Below are positions 6,921 to 9,292 of a stretch of DNA of 9,292 nt, one piece after another; positions within the stretch are counted from its first letter, which is position 1; every line of letters begins with the position of its first letter. This DNA is from Blautia sp. GTDB taxonomy: Bacteria; Bacillota; Clostridia; Lachnospirales; Lachnospiraceae. The translations under genes were made by a program, and so were the position numbers. The stretch is taken from the NCBI GenBank assembly GCA_030841965.1, contig JAUUSJ010000156.1, forward strand, positions 1 through 9,292. The letters are read 5' to 3'. The notes under the pieces were generated by a model that saw nothing but the letters and a program-made list of their open reading frames with translations, searched no databases and was not told where the DNA came from.

Positions 6921-7212
6921 ATACTGCCATATCATAAGTTTTATAAATATACTGCCATGTTATAAGCCTTACAAATATTACCATATCATAAGCCTTACAA
7001 ATGCTGCTATATCATAAGCCTTACAAATGCTGCCATGTCATAAGCCTTACAAATGTTGCTATATCATAAGCCTTACAAATGCTGCTATATCATAAGCCTT
7101 ACAAATGCTGCTATATCATAAGCCTTACAAATGCTGCTATATCATAAGTTTTACAGATATATTTTTCTATCATAAACTCTATAGATACACTTCCCTATCA
7201 TAAGTTTCATAG
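6921..7212. repeat. 26-28 bp tandem repeat array in the ulaC leader
   Basis: About eleven head-to-tail units occupy the DNA immediately upstream of ulaC. The core reads CATAAGCCTTACAAATGCTG followed by CTATAT. CATAAG positions fall at 6933, 6961, 6987, 7013, 7039, 7065, 7091, 7117, 7143, 7171 and 7199: eight or so central units are exactly 26 bases apart, and the outer ones are 28 apart and diverged. Each central unit holds the 9-bp palindrome TAAG-C-CTTA. On the transcribed strand five units carry ATGATATAG preceded by AAGG. There are no spacers, so it is not a CRISPR. It may be an iterated protein-binding site or an RNA leader element. Confidence 0.8.
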
Positions 7213-7253
7213 TGATAAAAGATATTCCCTTTTTCCCTAAATCTCAAGTTATT

Positions 7254-7285
7254 ATTATAACATTTCATCCTATCTAGTGAAACTA
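7254..7285 (-). promoter_or_regulatory. Candidate extended -10 promoter and operator for ulaC-ulaA
   Basis: On the minus strand TGTTATAAT gives a perfect extended -10 (TATAAT at 7254-7259). No good -35 is seen, which extended -10 promoters can tolerate. The inverted repeat TAGT-GAA-ACTA at 7275-7285 covers the -35 zone, where a repressor would block RNA polymerase. The transcript would have a leader of about 355 bases made mostly of the 26-bp array. Confidence 0.45.
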
Positions 7286-7290
7286 CTTTT

Positions 7291-7337
7291 GGAGCTTTCT
7301 ATCTCACTATCCAATAAAAATCTTATTGAAAGCTTCC
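7291..7337. promoter_or_regulatory. Nested palindrome upstream of ulaC promoter
   Basis: GGAGCTTTC (7291-7299) pairs with GAAAGCTTCC (7328-7337) with one bulged base, and CAATAA (7312-7317) pairs with TTATTG (7323-7328) inside it. No T-run follows, so a terminator for ulaG is doubtful. Its place just upstream of the candidate ulaC promoter suits an operator, but that is inference. Confidence 0.3.
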
Positions 7338-7382
7338 CATTTCATCTTCTAGCATTTCATCTTCTAACATTTCATCTTCTAA
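7338..7382. repeat. Three 15-bp tandem repeats
   Basis: Three units of CATTTCATCTTCTAR lie head to tail; the first ends in G and the others in A. A related copy with a two-base insertion, CATTTCATCCTATCTAG, occurs at 7261-7277 next to the candidate ulaC promoter. It is a small microsatellite-like array in a non-coding gap; no function can be read. Confidence 0.75.
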
Positions 7383-7429
7383 CTGCCCGATGAAAAGTCT
7401 TATTAAAAACTCTATAGTCCCACACCCTA

Positions 7430-7500
7430 ACTGCCTAGTTAATATTTCTCAAATATCCTCTTATATTTTACTAATTTTCATTCCATACTAACTAGACAGT
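7430..7500. other. 12-bp inverted repeat pair after ulaG
   Basis: ACTGCCTAGTTA (7430-7441) and TAACTAGACAGT (7489-7500) are complementary at 11 of 12 positions, around 47 AT-rich bases, starting 42 bases past the ulaG stop. In RNA the arms could close a large loop downstream of ulaG. There is no T-tract, so it could be a processing or stability structure, or the ends of a small non-coding insertion. Confidence 0.4.
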
Positions 7501-7541
7501 CAAAGACATTCTCTTTTCTCTATCAAATATAAAATATTCTC

Positions 7542-8645
7542 TTATAGACAAGAGCGGAAAGGAATATTTTGAGGTGCCTCAAAGCAATCCTCGAATCCTC
7601 TTCTATGATGATAAGCTTTCTTATCTTTATCTGTTGGATATACGTATTTTCCGCCTACTTCCCAGAAGAATGGATGGAATTTATAGTCTAAGCGGTCTTT
7701 TTTCATATCATATAATACTCTAATCTCATTCACATCTGCCATAAAGTTTGTCCATACATCATAGTGAATTGGAATCACTACTTTACACTGTAAAGCTTCT
7801 GCCATACGAAGAATATCACAAGATGTCATCTTATCTGCCATACCGATTGGATTCTCTCCATAAGAACCAAATGCAACATCAATATCATAATCCTTACCAT
7901 GTTTTGCAAAATAAATGGAATAATGAGAATCACCACTATGATAAATATTTCCTCCTGGAGTCTTAATCAAATAGTTAACAGCTTTATCATCCATATCCGT
8001 TGGGCAAATTCCTGTAAGCTCTTCTCTATCTGGACCTGTGGAGTCTGTTGTCACAAGACAAGTACGGTCAAAAGAATCCAATGCGATAATCTCAATATCT
8101 TTAATCTTAATGGAATCTCCAGGTTTTACTGTAATACATCTGTCCGCTGGAACTCCCCATTTTTGCCATAACTCTACGGATTTCTTAGGTCCGATGAATG
8201 GCACTGGAATTACCTCACCTTTTTCATTCACTGTCGTCAGTCCACTTTGAATGACATGTGCCGCATACTCTGCACTCATATGGTCTTGATGATAATGAGT
8301 TGCCAAAACTGCATCCACTTTTTTAATTGCAAATGGGTCAATTACAAAAGGTACTGCTCGAAGATTCGGCTGCATTGCTCTTGCACCGCACATATTTGCC
8401 ATCTGATGTCCAACCTTCATTTTTCCGTCACCGTGAGTTCTCTTTCCATTTCCACACCATAAGTCAACAGTAATATTACAGTCCTCTGGAGTCTTAAACC
8501 ACATCCCTGTACATCCTAACCACCACATTGCCACTGTGCCTGGTTTTACTTCCTCATTTTCAATCTCCTCATTTAACCATGTTCCCCATTCTGGGAATGT
8601 GCTCATAATCCAGCTCTCTCTTGTGATTTCGTCAATTTTACTCAT
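7542..8645 (-). CDS. ulaG: L-ascorbate-6-phosphate lactonase
   Basis: This 367-residue cytosolic metallo-beta-lactamase-fold hydrolase opens L-ascorbate-6-phosphate to 3-keto-L-gulonate-6-phosphate, the first step after uptake; E. coli UlaG has 354 residues. The start ITRESWIMSTFPEWGTWLNE (7-26) and MWWLGCTGMW (40-49) nearly copy the E. coli protein. The metal motif HxHxDH is THYHQDH (His117, His119, Asp121, His122; E. coli has THDHNDH). Further metal or active-site stretches are YHSGDSHYS (235-243), GSYGENP (260-266) and IPIHYD (291-296), and the C-terminal RGFEDCF is also conserved. Extra residues occur near 138-147 and 201-212. The ATG at 8645 has GGAGGT five bases upstream; an in-frame ATG 18 bases further out lacks one. 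It is the first gene of the locus. Confidence 0.96.
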   Translation of the reverse strand: MSKIDEITRESWIMSTFPEWGTWLNEEIENEEVKPGTVAMWWLGCTGMWFKTPEDCNITVDLWCGNGKRTHGDGKMKVGHQMANMCGARAMQPNLRAVPFVIDPFAIKKVDAVLATHYHQDHMSAEYAAHVIQSGLTTVNEKGEVIPVPFIGPKKSVELWQKWGVPADRCITVKPGDSIKIKDIEIIALDSFDRTCLVTTDSTGPDREELTGICPTDMDDKAVNYLIKTPGGNIYHSGDSHYSIYFAKHGKDYDIDVAFGSYGENPIGMADKMTSCDILRMAEALQCKVVIPIHYDVWTNFMADVNEIRVLYDMKKDRLDYKFHPFFWEVGGKYVYPTDKDKKAYHHRRGFEDCFEAPQNIPFRSCL

Positions 8646-8690
8646 TTTGTACCTCCTAATCAAATGTTCACATTATTCATAAATTTTATT

Positions 8691-8702
8691 TGGTTGCAAC
8701 CA
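8691..8702. promoter_or_regulatory. Perfect 12-bp palindrome in ulaG leader
   Basis: TGGTTGCAACCA is its own reverse complement and stands 46-57 bases upstream of the ulaG ATG. It is GC-richer than the surrounding AT-rich DNA, which makes chance less likely. It is a good candidate operator for a dimeric regulator, though it lacks the full CcpA cre consensus. Confidence 0.45.
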
Positions 8703-8727
8703 TTTATGTTCCTTGTGTTATGTTGTA

Positions 8728-8742
8728 ATGATAATTTATCAT
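8728..8742. promoter_or_regulatory. 15-bp palindrome downstream of ulaG promoter
   Basis: ATGATAATTTATCAT is a perfect inverted repeat with one central base. It falls about 15-30 bases downstream of the start predicted from the TATAAT at 8766-8771, a position where a repressor could act as a roadblock. It is a candidate operator; AT-rich palindromes arise easily by chance in this DNA. Confidence 0.35.
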
Positions 8743-8765
8743 AAATAAATCATAAAATCAACCCC

Positions 8766-8810
8766 ATTATATGATTACTTTGTTATTTTTATGATTATTT
8801 TGTTGTGTTT
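8766..8810 (-). promoter_or_regulatory. Candidate ulaG promoter with 20-bp direct repeats
   Basis: On the minus strand TATAAT lies at 8766-8771, with only a poor -35. Just upstream two adjacent 20-bp direct repeats (8771-8790 and 8791-8810; both begin ATGATTAYTTTGTT, 17 of 20 identical) occupy the -35 and upstream zone. A weak -35 with tandem sites suits a promoter that needs an activator, or one covered by a repressor. The rest of 8811-8960 is AT-rich with no gene seen. Confidence 0.45.
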
Positions 8811-8964
8811 TTTGATTTTATTTAATTTTAATATTTTTATATGATTTTTATGAGCGTTTTATACGATTTTAACAAAGTATATGTTCATATATTTTATGTT
8901 TTATTTCATTTTTATTTTTTAATAGCGTAAAGTTTTTGCTAATTGGATTATTGCTGTGGTGGGG

Positions 8965-9250
8965 GCAGATGCAAAGAGAGCTGGAAACAGACGCGAAGAG
9001 AGCTGGAAACAGACGCGAAGAGAGCTGGAAACAGACGCGAAGAGAGTTGGAAACAGACGCGAAGAGAGTTGGAAACAGACGCGAAGAGAGCTGGAAACAG
9101 ACGCGAAGAGAGTTGGAAACAGACGCGAAGAGAGTTGGAAACAGACGCGAAGAGAGCTGGAAACAGACGCGAAGAGAGTTGGAAACAGACGCGAAGAGAG
9201 TTGGAAACAGACGCGAAGAGAGCTGGAAACAGACGCGAAGAGAGTTCGTC
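8965..9250 (+). repeat. 22-bp tandem repeat array, 12 full units
   Basis: Twelve exact-length 22-bp units run from 8981 to 9244, with a decayed unit before and a broken one after. Each reads YTGGAAACAGACGCGAAGAG plus AG; the only variation is C or T at the first base, in the order C C C T T C T T C T T C. The CTT triplet repeats three times, so the latest growth was in 66-bp blocks. There are no spacers, so it is not a CRISPR. The unit has no stop codon in any of six frames, which creates long artificial open frames on both strands. The array abuts the right inverted-repeat copy. Confidence 0.92.
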
Positions 9251-9292
9251 GATATGTCCTCTAAAAACACGTTCGTTCCCACGGTTTTTCGA
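9230..9292 (-). repeat. Right copy of inverted repeat bracketing the locus
   Basis: This is the reverse complement of 97-159 at 53 of 63 positions without gaps; the outer 28 bases (9265-9292) are identical and run to the window edge, so the true repeat may be longer. Read from outside inwards it ends in the seed of the 22-bp array, just as the left copy ends in the seed of the 14-bp array. Confidence 0.85.

Noticed and set aside
8728..8742. CcpA catabolite-response (cre) site
   Set aside because: The palindrome lacks the central CG expected of cre sites, and so does TGGTTGCAACCA; both are kept only as generic operator candidates.
8965..9250. Possible CRISPR array
   Set aside because: Units are directly adjacent with no unique spacers; the same holds for the 14-bp and 26-bp arrays.
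8869..9282. Open frames on both strands over the 22-bp array
   Set aside because: The 22-bp unit has no stop in any of six frames, so open frames are automatic; the peptides are simple 22-residue repeats.

Overview
The window looks like low-GC Firmicute DNA, most likely a gut clostridium of the Lachnospiraceae type. The evidence is AT-rich intergenic DNA, strong GGAGG-type ribosome sites and the style of the proteins; the exact genus cannot be read from the sequence. All eight supported genes lie on the minus strand and form one L-ascorbate (vitamin C) utilisation locus of the ula type.

In transcription order (high to low coordinates) the genes are ulaG (L-ascorbate-6-phosphate lactonase), ulaC (EIIA), ulaA (EIIC permease), ulaB (EIIB), a DeoR-family regulator (probable ulaR), ulaE (L-xylulose-5-phosphate 3-epimerase), an uncharacterised cytosolic beta-propeller-like protein of 349 residues, and ulaF (L-ribulose-5-phosphate 4-epimerase). 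The PTS imports ascorbate as the 6-phosphate, UlaG opens the lactone to 3-keto-L-gulonate-6-phosphate, and UlaE and UlaF turn L-xylulose-5-phosphate into D-xylulose-5-phosphate. The decarboxylase that should join these halves (UlaD) is not in the window, and the propeller protein is an unexpected member placed between ulaE and ulaF.

The intergenic DNA is unusually rich in repeats and palindromes. The gene block is bracketed by inverted copies of one sequence (97-159 and 9230-9292; the outer 28 bp are identical), and each copy runs inward into a tandem array (14-bp units on the left, 22-bp units on the right) that start from the same seed. A third, unrelated array of 26-28 bp units fills the leader of ulaC. 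Two diverged copies of a 64-bp hairpin element sit at the two ends of the gap upstream of ulaR. Candidate promoters and operator-like palindromes occur upstream of ulaG, ulaC, ulaR and ulaE, so the locus is probably several linked transcription units and not one simple operon.

No tRNA, rRNA, CRISPR array, transposase or recognisable riboswitch was seen. No convincing intrinsic terminator follows ulaF; the 14-bp array begins 24 bases beyond its stop codon.
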